Origin: Chondrosia reniformis
Taxonomy: Eukaryota; Porifera; Demospongiae; Chondrillida; Chondrillidae
Direction: 5' to 3'
Assembly: GCA_947172415.1 (NCBI GenBank)
Contig: OX359191.1
Span: 4,960,001-5,024,000 of the forward strand
Length of the DNA stretch: 64,000 nt
Under the pieces are notes generated by a model that worked only from the letters and a program-made list of their open reading frames with translations, did no database searches and had not been told where the DNA came from. Shown here in pieces: positions 23,622-35,393 of this stretch (positions within the stretch are counted from its first letter, which is position 1; every line of letters starts with the position of its first letter). Position numbers and translations under genes: made by a program.

Positions 23622-25862
23622 ATGGCAACGGGTGGTATTCCAGAGGTGTCAGCAAGCAGTAATAACGGTGCCGTGGAGACGGCGATTTTGTCGTTGACGC
23701 AGGTGGTGCAAACATTGCAGCAGCAGCAATTAACTTTGGGAAAGACTGTTGAGGAGCTCTCTGTTAAAGTTGCTTCGGGTCAGCCTTCGTCAGGAGATAT
23801 ACAGGCTACGTCTGAAGGTGAGTGTTATTCTTTTGTATGTATCGCTATGTAGGAATTTTATTATAGTGCAAATATAAGTGTTGTAGGAATAGGTAGTTTG
23901 TTTTTAAAATAGTAAATAATTGCAGTGTCTATTTAGTATTTATTTGGCTTAAGTTATTTAATAGGCATTAGGATAATTTTGGTAGGAAAGTTCTTAGAAG
24001 TTGGTCAGGTAAATTATGTTAAGGCTGGGTTTTATTGGAGTTGCATATATTGGACAATATTTCACATACTCTTATATGCTTAGGGTATAGTTATAAATTG
24101 TAATTTGGGATGGATATGGGATAGTTGGTTAAGGGTTAATTCATTTTATTGCTAAATTTGGTTATAGGAGGCATTATATATAGCTAATTTAGGTTTATAT
24201 TTAAGGTTTTTGAGGTATACACATGTATAGCCACTTTTGGCACTTGGCTTTATTCTTAATGGCATGCAATTTGGGTGTGTATGATAACCACACTTGGCCA
24301 TGTTCTCAATGTAATTCTTGGTAATATTAATGGTAATTGTTGGTTGGTGTATTATAGCCACGCTTGGCATGATTAATGGCAATTGTTGGTTGGTGTATTA
24401 TAGCCACGCTTGGCAAGATTAATGGCAATTGTTGGTTGGTGTATTATAGCCACGCTTGGAAAGATTAATGGCAATTGTTGGTTGGGGTATTATAGCCACA
24501 CTTGGCAAGATTAATGGCAAATTGTTGATTGGTGTATTATAGCCACGCTTGGCATGATTAATGGCAAATGTTGATTGGGGTTTTATAGCCACGCTTGGCA
24601 ATATTATTTAATGGCAGTTTGATTATAGATTTTTGGCAATATGGTGGTTTGATGGGTCTATTTGTTATAACTACGTGTGGCAAATTTTCATGGGCAATTG
24701 TTATGTATATTATAGCCATGCATACTTGGCAATATTGTTAATGACGGTTTGGAGGTACGTATATAGCCACGCTAGGCAATATTATTATTGATAGTTTGAA
24801 TGTATATGTAATATGGCTGTGCTAGCAACATTTATTAGTAATGCTCTATAATGGGTGATGTATGTAGCCACGCTTGGTAATATATTATTATTGGCAGTTG
24901 TAATGTATATGTACTATAGCCACGCTTGGCAAAATTGTTGACAGTTTTGATGGAAGGATGTAACACTAAATTTAAGTGTTATTGTTTAGATAATGGAGGG
25001 ATATGGATATGTTTGGGAATATGGTTTTTGTTGATTGATTTACGGTAGTTTGTTATTCATGGAAGTTAGAGGCGTCATTGATAAGTTATTTTGGTGTTGA
25101 TATTTAGGTGCTTTGGTTGAAGGCACTTTGTCGGGCTTGGTGGAAGAAGGGTCCGATGATGAGACCGGGAAGAGTGATATGCCTGTTCAATCAGGAAATG
25201 GAAAGGCCAAAATGAAGGTTGGCTTTGCTCCAGGGGGGGGCTTGCCAGCTGTTCCGGGGAATCTCGTTGAGAAGATCCGGGAAGGGATTTATGTGGATTT
25301 TGCATCCTTATTGCCGGAAAACATGGCAGAACAATTTAAAGACGAAAAGGAGAAGAAGAAGAAACCCATACCAGTGGAGACATTCCCTGACTGGGCCTTG
25401 TCCTTCGCCTTGTATGCCGCTACAGTTGTTGCTGAGAAGCCAGAGAAGGCATTGGAGTTATTTACTTATTTGGGTGTAGTTACCCGTTTGGCCAGGGACG
25501 CTAATTTCGGTGAAACCCACTGGCTTGAATATGATATCCAATTTAGAGAAAAGGCAGCTGCTCTTTGTGGGGAAGTTAAATGGGCAGCCTTAGATCAGGA
25601 TTTGCTGCAGTGGGCTAGGAAGAGTAAAATGCGTCGGCTGAATAGGACCTGTATACGTTGGAATGCAGGTCGTTTTTGCCAGAACTACTCATGCCGCTTT
25701 GACCATATGTGCAGTACATGTGGAAGGGATCACCCAGCCATAAAGTGTAAGCGGAACAGGATGACCAATTTTCGCCAGCCTTATACATCAATGGAGCCAA
25801 GACCTGCAGCATTTGGGGGTGTTGTTCAATCATCTACGGGAAATGCTCCTACTAGACAATAA
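23622..25862 (+). CDS. gag: Gag-like protein of a DIRS/Ngaro-type retroelement, two exons
   Basis: Exon 1 is 23622-23817 (ATG reading MATGGIPEVSASSNN; a Gln-rich, coiled-coil-prone stretch follows). Intron 23818-25107 has a GTGAGT donor and a TTTAG acceptor. Exon 2 is 25108-25862, and the split Gly codon (G|GT) keeps the frame. The spliced product is about 316 residues. Exon 2 has an acidic segment, a central capsid-like helical region (FPDWALSFALYAATVV), and near residues 247-280 a Cys/His cluster, CIRW...CQNYSC...HMCSTC...HPAIKC, as in Gag proteins of tyrosine-recombinase retroelements, where it binds nucleic acid. It lies upstream of RT-RNase H on the same strand. The intron holds a 46-bp minisatellite and the right arm of the inverted repeat. 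No stops or shifts were seen. Confidence 0.85.
24325..24610 (+). repeat. 46-bp minisatellite inside the gag intron
   Basis: About six tandem copies of a 46-bp unit containing TTGGTTGGTGTATTATAG, CCACGCTTGGCA and GATTAATGGCAA. Decayed copies (CCACGCTTGGTAATA, CCACGCTAGGCAATA) extend to about 24930, i.e. into the duplicated arm. Confidence 0.88.
24665..25661 (+). repeat. Right arm of the 1-kb inverted repeat
   Basis: Spans the 3' part of the gag intron and most of exon 2. Mate of 22261-23256. The spacer between the arms is about 1.4 kb and contains R2, exon 1 and the intronic minisatellite. Confidence 0.93.
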
Positions 25863-26323
25863 ATTGTAGATGGCTGTAGCTGGATAAATTTATGCTTCAG
25901 CTTAAATATACATGGCTTTGTATGGGAATATTAATGCCATTAGTAGCTGAATACTTTCATGTTTGCTTAATTAGCTTATGTATAACTGAACATTGTTGAT
26001 ATGTAGACCATATACGGTTATTTGCATATATATCTAAGTTATTTGTTGACTCCATTGAGTTAATATATATATCTGGATTAATGGATTTGGCATTGTGCAT
26101 GACATAATTATAAAATGTGGTGGTACCATTTGATTAAGCTTTATTGGTAAATGAATTGAAATGATATCTTAATTTATTCATGATTAACCGAATGGTCTTT
26201 ATAGGTATATTTAATTATTCTTTTCTATATACATATTCATACAAAGAATTGATATATAGATATATCTAACAGGTTGTTTACCTGGGGAATGCATGGTTAT
26301 AAACATTTATGTGTATATTATAG
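25863..26323 (+). other. AT-rich spacer between gag and RT, possible intron
   Basis: No coding signal. It ends with TATATTATAG at 26323, a usable splice acceptor immediately before the RT frame. RT may therefore be reached by splicing rather than from its own ATG. Confidence 0.5.
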
Positions 26324-27929
26324 GTCAGGTCTTACCAAGATGCTTTGTATCAGCACCGCTGCTTGCCAAACGATTTGTAGAGATTCAGGAGTCAGCGTCT
26401 AAATTTGCAATGGTACAACCATATATTCCAGAAGAAGCAAGACAGGTAGATACACCTTTCAAAGCTGAAGCTTGGGAGAAAGCTCTGGAGGGTCACCAGA
26501 ATAGACAATGGGTTAATCATCTGGTTAATGGGGTGAGATGTGGAGTTCGAATAGGTTATGATTATACTAGGCCATTTAGGTCTGCTAAAAACAACTGTCC
26601 CTCATCAATGGAAAAGTCAGAGGTGGTGGATGCATACTTAAATAGTGAATTAGTTAAGAAACATATTGCTGGTCCATTCAGGAGAAAGTCTTTCATTGGC
26701 TGCATGGCTAATCGATTTGGGGTAATTCCTAAGTCAACTTCTGGGAAGTGGAGATTGATTGTTGATTTATCATTCCCAGAAAAAGTTAGCATCAATGATG
26801 GCATTTCTAAGGTGTCAGCTAGCATGGTCTATTCCTCTGTGGAGGACGCCGCAAGGATGTTGTGGCAGGCAGGTAAAGGGGCATTAATGGCTAAGATTGA
26901 TGTTGCAAATGCCTTTCGGAATGTTCCAGTGCACCCTGATGATCGCCACCTTCTTGGCATGGTGTGGAGAGATAAATCTTATTTTGATAAACAAGTACCT
27001 TTTGGCTTAAGGTCGGCTCCAGTGTTATTTAATGCATATGCTGATGCATTGGAATGGATTGTACGGGCTAATGGTTGCCAGAATATACTACATTACCTTG
27101 ATGATTTTTTGGTTGTAGGTAGGCCTGCTACTGATGAGTGTAGTAAATACTTAGAAATATTAATTTCTACGTGTACAATGCTAGGGGTTCCCCTGGCCGA
27201 GGATAAGATTGAAGGGCCTGAAACTAGATTAACATTTTTGGGAATTGAAATTGATTCAGAAAGGCAAATAGCCAGTTTACCGAGTACAAAGTTATCAAAA
27301 ATTAAAGATGAATTACGCAAGTGGTCCTCCAAGAAAGCGGCAACTAGAAGGGAGTTGGAGAAATTGCTGGGTTTATTGAATTTTGCTTGCAAAGTGATTC
27401 CTCAGGGCCGCTGCTTTCTGAGGAGAATGTTCGATACATTATCAATTGCTAATAAGAAGCATCACTTTATTCGGTTAAACGTGGGTTTTAGATCTGATTT
27501 GGCTTGGTGGTCTACTTTTTGTGAGAGGTGGAATGGTGTAGGGTTTCTTCATTTAGCTCACATGGTTGTACCTTCCATTACCTTTAGCTCGGATGCTTCA
27601 GGCACCTGGGGCTGTGGGGCATTGTGGCAGTCTCAGTGGATTCAGGGTAGCTGGGATAGTAGCTGGCAGGATGTTAGTATAATGATCAAGGAGTTAATTC
27701 CAATAGTATTAGCAGCCGCTATATGGGGACCTTCATGGTCAAACCACCATGTCTTATGTCAGTGTGACAATATGGCTGTAGTGCAGGCAATAAGGAAGGG
27801 TTCCTCTAAAGAACCATCAGGAATTGTGATGCATTTATTGAGATGTTTAACTTTTTTTACAGCTATTTTTCAATTTACACTTACAGCCGATCATTTGAGT
27901 GGCATTGAAAATGGCCCTGCTGATAGCAT
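26324..27929 (+). CDS. Reverse transcriptase-RNase H of a DIRS/Ngaro-type retroelement (3' end in gap)
   Basis: A single open frame. An N-terminal linker, TPFKAEAWEKALEGHQN...IGYDY, is typical of tyrosine-recombinase retroelements. RT follows: KWRLIVDLSFPEKVSIND, LMAKIDVANAFRNVPVHP (first catalytic Asp), VPFGLRSAPVLFNAYADAL and HYLDDFLVVG (the catalytic DD). A connection region is followed by RNase H with SSDASGTWGCGALW (Asp), KELIPIVLAAAIWG (Glu), CQCDNMAVVQAI (Asp) and TADHLSGIENGPADS (the His/Asp end). An upstream ATG at 26293 is in frame, but the start at acceptor 26324 (phase 1, same as gag exon 2) is more likely. The gene runs into the N block, so the following tyrosine recombinase, expected in this family, cannot be seen. 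Confidence 0.9.
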
Positions 27930-28129
27930 NNNNNNNNNNNNNNNNNNNNNNNNNNNNNNNNNNNNNNNNNNNNNNNNNNNNNNNNNNNNNNNNNNNNNNN
28001 NNNNNNNNNNNNNNNNNNNNNNNNNNNNNNNNNNNNNNNNNNNNNNNNNNNNNNNNNNNNNNNNNNNNNNNNNNNNNNNNNNNNNNNNNNNNNNNNNNNN
28101 NNNNNNNNNNNNNNNNNNNNNNNNNNNNN
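27930..28129. other. Assembly gap (200 N)
   Basis: Exactly 200 N, probably a placeholder of fixed size. Frames that read through it, on either strand, are artefacts. The two flanks belong to different transposon genes in opposite orientation. Confidence 1.
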
Positions 28130-28833
28130 CTGTAGAGTGTTTCAATTTTGGATGAGCGGTACGACTGTGCATTGGGATGAAAAACCCTAACATCGAAAAA
28201 GGCACAATGACCTCTCCTCCAGAAACCTCTAGCACGGATATCAGTCCGGGTATCATCATTTAGATTAGCAGAATTGGGGTGGATTTGCTCGCCTGATAAA
28301 GATTGTAGGTGGGGGTCACATTCGACATCATGGCATACCTCCTTCAGCCATTTACCTGTAAGATCCCTGATGTCATTATGTCTTCTAATGGTCATGCCAC
28401 CATAAAGTCTGGCAAGCTCACGAACGAATTGACACCCACCTTTTACATTTGGAACTAGAAACGTATTCTGATGCCAGTGAACCACCACTTCAGAGGCGGC
28501 ATTAATAGTTTGTTCCAAAGATGAGCCGTCGAGATCTCCCCAATGGTAATTAGCAGGTAGCAGCGTCATTGGAACTTGGGGTGCGCGATTGGCGATATTG
28601 AAAGTATTTATAAGATTAACTTCTCCACTAGAAGAACTCACACAAGGTGGCGATGAATGACTGGGCAGTGATGAGGCTACTGACAATGATTGTGAGTCTA
28701 AATCGTCTGAAAGTTGTTGATTTCTGCATTGTCCGGCTGTAGAAGGCCAGCAGTCTGAACATCGAATACCCGCTTTTACACAGGCACAGCTTATACACCG
28801 GCCTTTCTTCTGACAAGGGCAACATTTGGGCAT
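28130..28833 (-). CDS. Transposon-associated Cys-rich ORF with putative nuclease-like segment, partial
   Basis: Reads from an ATG at 28833 leftwards into the gap (about 234 residues visible). Residues 4-36 are a Cys-rich cluster (CCPCQKKGRCISCAC...CSDCW...GQC). A Ser-rich linker follows, then NYHWGDLDGSSLEQ, HWHQNTFLVPNVKGG and FVRELARLYGG. The C-terminal part is HNDIRDLTGKWLKEVCHDV, then DIRARGFWRRGHCAFFDVRVFHP. I know these blocks as recurrent in invertebrate transposon ORFs. The D...GFW...FFDVRV pattern is compatible with a PD-(D/E)XK-type nuclease core, but that is inference. No internal stop was seen. It is convergent to the DIRS-like RT and truncated by the gap. Confidence 0.6.
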
Positions 28834-28940
28834 CTTCAGGCCGCTAGCAGTAAAGTCTGCAACTTATCTCAACACAGTTACAAAGAACAATCCAGCAAAT
28901 ACTAATCGTGAAATCTAACGAAGGTAGCCATTTTTTCACA
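28834..28940. other. Short 5' flank of the minus-strand ORF
   Basis: Unassigned sequence between the ORF start and the minisatellite; it could hold its leader. Nothing recognised. Confidence 0.35.
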
Positions 28941-31900
28941 TAAGTAGTACATGTTGTACGTACAAATTGTAAGTACTATTACTGGTTATATTTACTAGTT
29001 GTAAGCACTAGTTGTATGTACTTGTCACATCTACTAGTTGTATGTACTAGTTTTATGTTTATACTAGTTAATAGTGGTATGTAATAGTTGTATGTTCTAG
29101 TTGTATGTACTAGTTAGATGTTCTAGTTATTTATACTAGTTTTATGTACTAGTACTAGTACAAATAACTAGTACTTTCAACTTGTTACTAGGACATACAT
29201 CATGTATATATGACTAGTACATAGAACCATTACATACAACTAGTTCATACAACTACCACATAGAGCTAGTACATATAAGTAGTTCATGCAACTAGTCAAT
29301 ACAACTAGTACCTACAACTAGTACATATAAGTAGTAAATACAACCAGTACATATAACTACTTCATACAACTAGTACATCAAACTCTTACATACAACTAGT
29401 ACATACAACTAGGACATACAATTAGTTAGTAGAATATACAACTAGTACATACAACGAGTTAGTAGAACATACAACTATTACATACAACTAGAAACTAAAA
29501 CTAGTAAATATAACTAGTAAATATAACTAGTACATACACCCATTATACATAACTAGTACATTCAACTAGCACACACAACTAGAACATACAACTAGTACAT
29601 ACAACTAGAACATACGACTAGTAACTAGTATATACATACAACTAGTACATACAACTAGTACACACATCTAATACATACATGCAGTAGCTACAACTAGTAG
29701 ATCTGACTAGTAAGTAGTTCATACAACTAGTACCTAACACTAGTACATACAACTAGTACATGCGACTAGTACATACAACTAGTAAATATGACTTTTACTA
29801 ATTTATACAACTAGTATATAAATATTAATACATACAATTAGTAAATGCAACTAGCACTTTCAACTAGTCAATACAGCTAGTACATTCAACTAGTATATAT
29901 AACTAGTACATACAACCAGTAAATATAAATAGTACATACAACTAGTATTTGTAACTAGTATATATTACAAATACATACAACTAGAACATATCACTAGTAC
30001 ATATAATTACTATATACAACCAGTACATACAACTAGTAACTACAAGTAGTACAACTAGTCAATACATCTAGTACCAAGAACTAGTACATATAAGTAGTAA
30101 AGGCAACCATTACATAAAACTACTTCATACAACTAGTACACAAAACTGATACATGTTAGAAATACATACAACTAGTATATAAAAGTAGTACATACAACTA
30201 GTACATACAACTACTTACTAGTACGTAGAAAAGTACATATAACTAGTCCTTACAACTAATACATACCAAATGTACATATACCTAGTACATATACATATAA
30301 CTAGTACATATAAATAGTACATACATCTAGTACATACAACTAGTACAAACAACTAGTACACTCAACTGATACACAATTACTTCATACACCTAGTACATAC
30401 AACTAGTACATGCAACTAGCACATACAACTAGTTACTAGTACATACTACTAGAACACACAATTTGTGCATACAACAAGTACAAACAACTAGTTACTGGTA
30501 CATACAACTAGTACATATAATTAGTGCATACAACTAATACATACAACTAGTCAATACAACTAGTTCTACAACTAGTACATAGAACTAGTACATGCAACTA
30601 GCACATACAACTAGTTACTGTTACATACAACTAGTACATATAATCAGTACATACAACTAGTACATACAACTAGTCCATACAACTAGTATATACAACTAGT
30701 ACTTATAACTAGGACATACAACTACTACATACAACTAGTACATAAACCTAGTACATACACATATAACTGGTGCATATGAATAGTACATACAACTAGTACA
30801 TACAACTAGTTAATTATACTAGAACTACCAGTAGTACATAGAACGAGTAAATACAATTAGTGCATAAAACCACTCCAAACAACTAATACATAGAACTAGT
30901 ACCTACAACTAGTAAATAAAACTAGTTCTAGTTCATACAACTGGTACATACAACTAGTACATACAACTAGTACATACAATTAGTTCATACAACTATTACA
31001 CACCTAGTACCTAGTATAACTAGTAGTAGAACCTACAACTATTGCAAACAGCTTGTACATACAACTGATACATATATCTAGTACATACACCTTGCACACA
31101 CACATATAACTAGTATATATAAACCGTGTATACAACTATTGCATTAGTGCGATTAGTGCATGCAACTAGTAAATTATACCAGTACTACAACTAGTACATA
31201 GAACTAAAACATACAACTAGTACATAAATCTAGTACATACAAATAGTACATACAACAAGTACATGCAACCACTACTACACCTAGTACATACGACTAGTAC
31301 ATACAACTAGTCCAAACAGCTAGTATATTCAACTAGTTACATACAACGAGTACCTAACTAGTTCCCAGTATTACTAGTAATAGAATCTACAACTAGTACC
31401 TGCAACTAGTACAGACAACTAGTATATACAACTAGTACTATACAACTAATACATACAACTAGTACATACAACTAGTACATACAACTAGTACTACAACTAG
31501 TACATAGAACTAGTACACACAACAGCCACATATAACTAGTCCATACATATATAACTAGTACATAAAAATAGTACACACACCTAGTACATACAATTACTAC
31601 ATACAACTAGTACATTCATCTAGTACCTACAACTGGTACATACGATTATTTCATAGAACTAGTACATATAACTAGTATATACAACTAGTACATACAACTA
31701 GTACAAACGAGTAGTTCAAACAAGTAGTAAGGAGTTCATACAAGTAGTACATACAACTGGTACATAGAACAAGAATTTAGTACATTCAACTATTGATTAC
31801 CTAGTATCTAGTTTTCGTAGAACTAGAACCTACAACTAGTGCATACAACTAGTATATACAACTAGTACACACAACAAACACATATAACTAGTCCAAACAT

Positions 31901-32714
31901 ATATAACTAGTACATATAAATAGTACATACACCTAGTACATACAAATACTACATACAACTAGTACATTCTTCTAGCACATACAACTAGTACATACGACTA
32001 TTTCATAGAAGTAGTACATACAACTAGTACATACAGCTATTACATAAACCTAGTACACACAACTAGTACATTAGATTAGTACATAAAACTATAACATATA
32101 ACTAGTACACACAACTACTACATATAAGTAGTACATACACATATAACTAGTACATATAAAAGTATATACATACACCTAGTACATACAACTATTACATACA
32201 ACTAGTTCATATAACCAGTTCCTACACATATAACTAGTACATATAAATAGTATATACAACTAGTTCATACAACTAGTACATATAACTAGTACATAGACAT
32301 ATAACTAGTAGATATAAATATATAGTACATACACCTAGTACATAAAACTACTACATAACTAGTGTATACAACTAGTATATAAAACTAGTACATACAATTA
32401 GTTCAAACAACTGGTACACACAACTATTACCCCCAACTAGTAAGTATAACTATACAACTAGTAATTATATTACGTACCTTCATCTGGGAAATATAACTAG
32501 TACTACTACATACAACTAGTACCTCCAACTAGTAAGTATTACTATACTAGTACATACAATTAGTTCATACAACTAGTACACACAACTAGTAAATATAATA
32601 AGTACCTTTAACTTAGCAATATATCTAGTACTAATACATACAACTAGTAAAGTACATACAATTAGTACATTCAACTAGTACATACAACTAAAACCTCCAA
32701 CTAGGAAATATAGC
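28941..32714. repeat. 13-bp minisatellite block 3, with internal orientation switch
   Basis: From 28941 to about 29150 units read TAGTTGTATGTAC. At a GTACTAGTACTAGTAC palindrome (about 29147-29162) orientation flips to TACATACAACTAG for the remaining 3.5 kb. Higher-order variants include ACACATATAACTAGTACATATAAATAG-type runs, especially at 31530-32340. Confidence 0.93.
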
Positions 32715-32716
32715 TA

Positions 32717-33160
32717 CAGTCGACTCCACTTATAATGGAATCGCTCATAACGGATATTGGGTTATAGCGAACGATTGTGAAAAACAATTTCCTGTCAATT
32801 CAATTTCTTCTCTTTATAACAAACAACCCTAAACAAACTTCTATTATAACGAACGTGTCAACTTATGATTATGTATGTGTGAAGCCAAAATCGGCTGTAT
32901 TAATCATTCTTAAATGGATAAAAGGAGAAGGATAAGGGTATTTGTGACAAATTTTCAGTTGAAAAGTCCACCCTGAGTACCATTAATATACCATTTTACG
33001 TGATTTTAATTTTGTAAGCATTCTAGTCTATTCATACTGCACTGATGAATAGTTTATTAGTATAGTTATAATAAATAAACTACATTTGATTATAAAGAAC
33101 TTCTTTTAAAAAGAACAATTACGCTAAGATTTAGGTGTTCGTTATATCAGGAGTCGCCTG
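32717..33160. mobile_element. Mariner/pogo-type MITE inserted in the minisatellite
   Basis: 444 bp between TA dinucleotides (32715-32716 and 33161-33162). The left end CAGTCGACTCC matches the inverted right end CAGGCGACTCC, followed on both sides by TATAA(T/C)G(G/A)A-like sequence. It has no coding capacity. The flanking minisatellite resumes on both sides, so this is a clean TA-targeted insertion. Confidence 0.85.
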
Positions 33161-33162
33161 TA

Positions 33163-33867
33163 GTACAAAAAATAGTACATACAATTAGTACATGAAACTA
33201 CTATATACAAATAGTACATCCAACTAATACCTACAACCAGCGAATATAACTATATAGTACTACTTCAAACAACTAGTGCATACAACTAGTATATACATAC
33301 AATTAAGACATAAAACTACTACGTAAAACTAGTAAAGACAACTATATAGTAACTACAACTAGTAAATATAACTATACAGTACTAGTTCATACAACTTGTA
33401 CATACAACTAGTACATACAATTAGTCCATGCAACTAATACATAGAACTAGTTCATACAACTAGTAAATTATACTAGTACTACAACTGGTACATAGAACTA
33501 GTACATAAAACTAATATATAGAACTAGTAAATAAAAGTACTACATACAACTAGTTCTACAACTAGAATGTAGAAGTAGTACACAAAACTAGTATATACAA
33601 CTATTCAATACAACTAGAACATACAACTACTACATACAATCAGTAAAAAATTACTACACACAACTAATACATACTACTAGTCCCTACAACTAGTAAATAT
33701 AACTTTACAGTAATAGTTCATACAACTAGTACATATAACTAGTACATACAATTAGTACATACAACTAGTACATTATAGTATTACTACAATTAGTATATAA
33801 AACTAGTACATAGAGCTATTACGTACAGCTAGTACATACATCTAGTACATACACCTAGTATGATATA
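33163..33867. repeat. 13-bp minisatellite block 3, continued
   Basis: Same degenerate TACATACAACTAG units, same orientation as the previous block. Confidence 0.9.
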
Positions 33868-34455
33868 TGAAGTTTATTGAGCAACAGCAACATTAAATCT
33901 TTGGAATAGAGCGTTTCAACCCGTAGGTCTTCATCAGCAATATGAAAAAATGAGGAAAGGTTGGTATTTATATAGAAGTTGGTTGGCAGGTGTGAAAAAT
34001 GATGTAATGAAAAAGTACACCGAATATTTAATTTGGATAAAATTGAATTAAAAGTGTTAATTAAATAAAGTCATTACATATAGGATGCAAATGGATTCCT
34101 TGGTCCATATTGAAACAGGGGATGGTCTTAATCTTGATTGCCTCTTTTATCTTTCTTCTCATCTTGTTATCTTCCTTCAGCATTACTTTGGCATTTTCCC
34201 ATGAGATGTTGTGTCCAGTGTCTCCCACATGTACAGCAACTGAGTTGTTGTTGTCCATTCTTCTTGTTGGTGTTCCTTTAGCCTTTCATTTAAGGTCTTT
34301 GAGGTTTCCCCAATGCAGTTGTCTCCACACTCACAGGGGATCTGGTAAATGACTCCAGTCACCTGGTCCTTTGGAGTTGGTGGCTTAAACCTGGTCAGTA
34401 GGGAATGCAAAGTGTTGGGAGCCTTGTGTACTATCCTGACTATGAGGGGTCTGCA
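33868..34455 (-). pseudogene. Penelope-like element 3' end with GIY-YIG endonuclease (minus copy)
   Basis: Read on the minus strand: GVIYQIPCECGDNCIGETSKTL (34410-34183 frame) is the GIY-YIG core of Penelope endonucleases, with a degenerate Tyr and a preserved IGET. NERLKEHQ follows, then, in another frame, SVAVHVGDTGHNISWENAK (34258-34061). The break between these frames is near 34235-34255. Only the endonuclease and 3' UTR remain; RT is absent. The outer end carries CTGATGA...GAAAC (33938-33911, minus strand) and AGTTTATTGAGCAACAGC. It is arranged head-to-head with the plus copy that starts about 34470. Confidence 0.82.
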
Positions 34456-34469
34456 GGTCCTATGGAGAG

Positions 34470-35030
34470 TTTCCTTTGATGTAAGTTAGGCACAGTATCC
34501 TCTGTTGTTCATCCGTTTCCTCCTCTGGTTGTCCAAGGACCAAGTGACTGGAGTCATTTACCAGATCCCTGTGGGTGTGGAAACAACTACATTGGGGAAA
34601 CCTCAAAGACCTTAAATGAAAAGCTAAAGGAACACCAACGGGCTGTAAGAAGAATGGACAACAACAACTCAGTTGCTGTACATGTGGGAGACACTGGACA
34701 CAACATCTCATGGGAAAATGCCAAAATAATGCTGAAGGAAGATAACAAGATGAGAAGAAAGATAAAGAGGCAATCAAGATTAAGACCATCCCTTGTTTCA
34801 ATATTGACAAAGGTATCTTTATTTAATTAACACTTGTAATTCAATTTTATCATCATTAAATTTTTGGTGAACTTTTTCATTACATCATTTTTCACACCTG
34901 CCAACCAACTTCCATTTAAACACCAACCTTCCCTTATTTTTATATTTCTGATGAAGACCTACGGGTTGAAACGTTCTATTCCAAAGATTTAATGTTGCTG
35001 TTGCTCAATAAACTTCATATATCATCATGA
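34470..35030 (+). pseudogene. Penelope-like element 3' end with GIY-YIG endonuclease (plus copy)
   Basis: Plus-strand counterpart: NYIGETSKTLNEKLKEHQRAV (about 34578-34640), then RRMDNNNSVAVHVGDTGHN and SWENAKIMLKEDNKMRRK, then a frame change and a stop near 34825. The 3' UTR includes the same CCAACCAACTTC and GATGAAGACCTACGGGTTG segments as the minus copy and ends ...CAATAAACTTCATATATCA near 35025. Upstream of about 34560 similarity to the endonuclease is degraded. The two copies differ by scattered substitutions, so the inverted arrangement is not brand-new. Confidence 0.8.
34948..34975 (+). ncRNA. Hammerhead-ribozyme-like core in Penelope 3' end
   Basis: CTGATGA at 34948-34954, a short imperfect stem-loop (GACC, TACG, GGTT), then GAAAC at 34968-34972. 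Penelope-like elements are known to carry hammerhead motifs. Here stem II contains a wobble pair and an unpaired base, and the cleavage-site strand was not identified, so activity is doubtful. Confidence 0.4.
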
Positions 35031-35039
35031 TCGCGACAA

Positions 35040-35393
35040 AAAAACCCTATAACTTCATACAACTAGAATATACAACTCGTACACAGAACTCGTACATACA
35101 GCTAGTACATACAACTAGTACATACAACTAGTATAAAAAATTAAAATGCATCACTAGTATATATAACAAGTACATACACCTAGAACATACAACTAGTAGA
35201 TACAATTAGTACATACAACTAGAACATACAACTAGTACATACAATTAGTACACACAACTAGTACATACATCTAGTACATACAAATAGTAAAACGACTTGT
35301 AGATACAACTAGTACCTACCTAGTACCTACTCTAACTAGTACTAGAACCTACAACTAGTACTTACAGCTAGTATATACAACAATTACACACAA
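35040..35393. repeat. 13-bp minisatellite block 3, continued
   Basis: Same units between the Penelope pair and the next inserted element. Confidence 0.9.

Noticed and set aside
27847..28259. ORFs reading through the N block (both strands)
   Set aside because: Ambiguous bases only; coding similarity stops at the gap edge and the two sides encode different genes in opposite directions.
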